Shown here: in pieces, positions 63,439 through 64,000 of the stretch
Layout of the letters: each line of letters begins with the position of its first letter
Numbering within the stretch: the stretch's first letter is position 1
DNA from: Symsagittifera roscoffensis
Lineage: Eukaryota; Xenacoelomorpha; Acoela; Convolutidae
Assembly (NCBI RefSeq): GCF_963678635.1
Contig: NC_087068.1
Span: forward strand, 56,204,467-56,268,466
Length of the DNA stretch: 64,000 nucleotides
Direction: 5' to 3'
Notes under the pieces: generated by a model
Databases searched by the model: none
What the model saw: the letters and a program-made list of their open reading frames with translations, nothing else
Told to the model about the DNA's origin: nothing
Program-made: the position numbers and the translations under genes

Positions 63439-64000
63439 GTTCGGCTCTTTTGCTTCCCCTCCCCCACCTCACACGAGAGTCAATTTTATGGTGTGACGAG
63501 TGGTTTTACAAGGTTAATTATCAAGACCATTTTTGTACTTGTCGGAATTGCAGGTGAGGGAAAAAGAAAAATAGCCCAAGGATGCTAGGGGGGGTCTCAA
63601 AACAATTCTTGGATCAGTTTTTATTTCTCCCAAATGTGAGAGTGATAATACGAGAATTATTCTCTTCTGAATGAAATGTTCATGTTTTGATGCCAGACCA
63701 TGTGTCAGAAAGTCCGGCGCAATTAAATAGTAATGATTTCACAACCATATGTAAGAAAATCATGAAATTTCAACACAATTTATATAACTTTCGTCTAATA
63801 TTTTATATTCAGTGGTTATAAATAATTTAGAAACACGGCTATTTTCGTTCTTAGAGAAATCAAAAATGAGCGTTTAACAACGTTTTTGTGCATATTTTTT
63901 TTTGGTATTGGTACCGGTGTACCGGACCAAGTTAGCATCCCCCCAAAGCCGTTTGGGGGGGGGATATGTTAACTTGGTTTTAGGTTGGGAATTTTCAGCC
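63439..64000. other. Intron sequence to window edge
   Basis: No exon seen. A hairpin lies at 63927-63977: CCAAGTTAGCATCCCCCC facing GGGGGGGATATGTTAACTTGG. Confidence 0.5.

Noticed and set aside
1-64000. tRNA or rRNA genes
   Set aside because: I saw no tRNA-like A/B box pair with foldable arms and no rRNA sequence, though short tRNAs are easy to miss by eye.

Overview
The window is nuclear DNA of an invertebrate animal. It is AT-rich, carries many kinds of dispersed repeats, and holds one host gene split into at least 12 short exons with standard phases. I cannot name the species or phylum from the sequence.

Layout. 1-2579: flank with a 533-bp element repeated three times in tandem. 2584-21473: one complete, very large (18,890 bp) LTR retroelement with two identical 410-bp LTRs and a 4-bp target duplication. 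21478-26361: AT-rich flank. 26362 to past the right edge: exons of an ionotropic glutamate receptor (AMPA/kainate-like family) on the + strand, running signal peptide, amino-terminal domain, S1, M1, pore loop, M3 and S2. M4 and the tail lie beyond 64000. Its introns hold repeats, the largest being a 12-kb array of an 84-bp unit (33915-45877, about 142 copies).

The retroelement encodes, in order: a small basic ORF, a Gag with one zinc knuckle, an aspartic protease, RT-RNase H, a D,D35E integrase with a GPY module, two tiny membrane ORFs, a Pro/Ser/Thr-rich ORF without ATG, an envelope-like glycoprotein whose layout recalls chuvirus-type (class III) fusogens, and a long post-env ORF of unknown kind. 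A separate antisense ORF near the 3' LTR resembles a Methyltransf_FA domain. Several reading frames are broken by TGA/TAG codons or one-base shifts although the LTRs are identical. That means recoding, defects copied before insertion, or assembly errors.

The most unusual structure is the 84-bp array. Its first unit is the 3' end of a glutamate-receptor exon (the Phe-Thr-Tyr ... Asp-x-x-Tyr-Gly stretch of S1) plus adjoining intron. A piece spanning an exon-intron boundary has therefore been amplified about 142-fold inside the gene. In a different frame from the exon the units form long open frames of 28-residue repeats.

Other elements include a non-autonomous hAT-like copy with a perfect 8-bp duplication (52004-52397), diverged relatives of it, an antisense gypsy gag fragment with a candidate LTR (47690-49720), a decayed antisense coding block between direct repeats (57624-60505), and several small palindromes.
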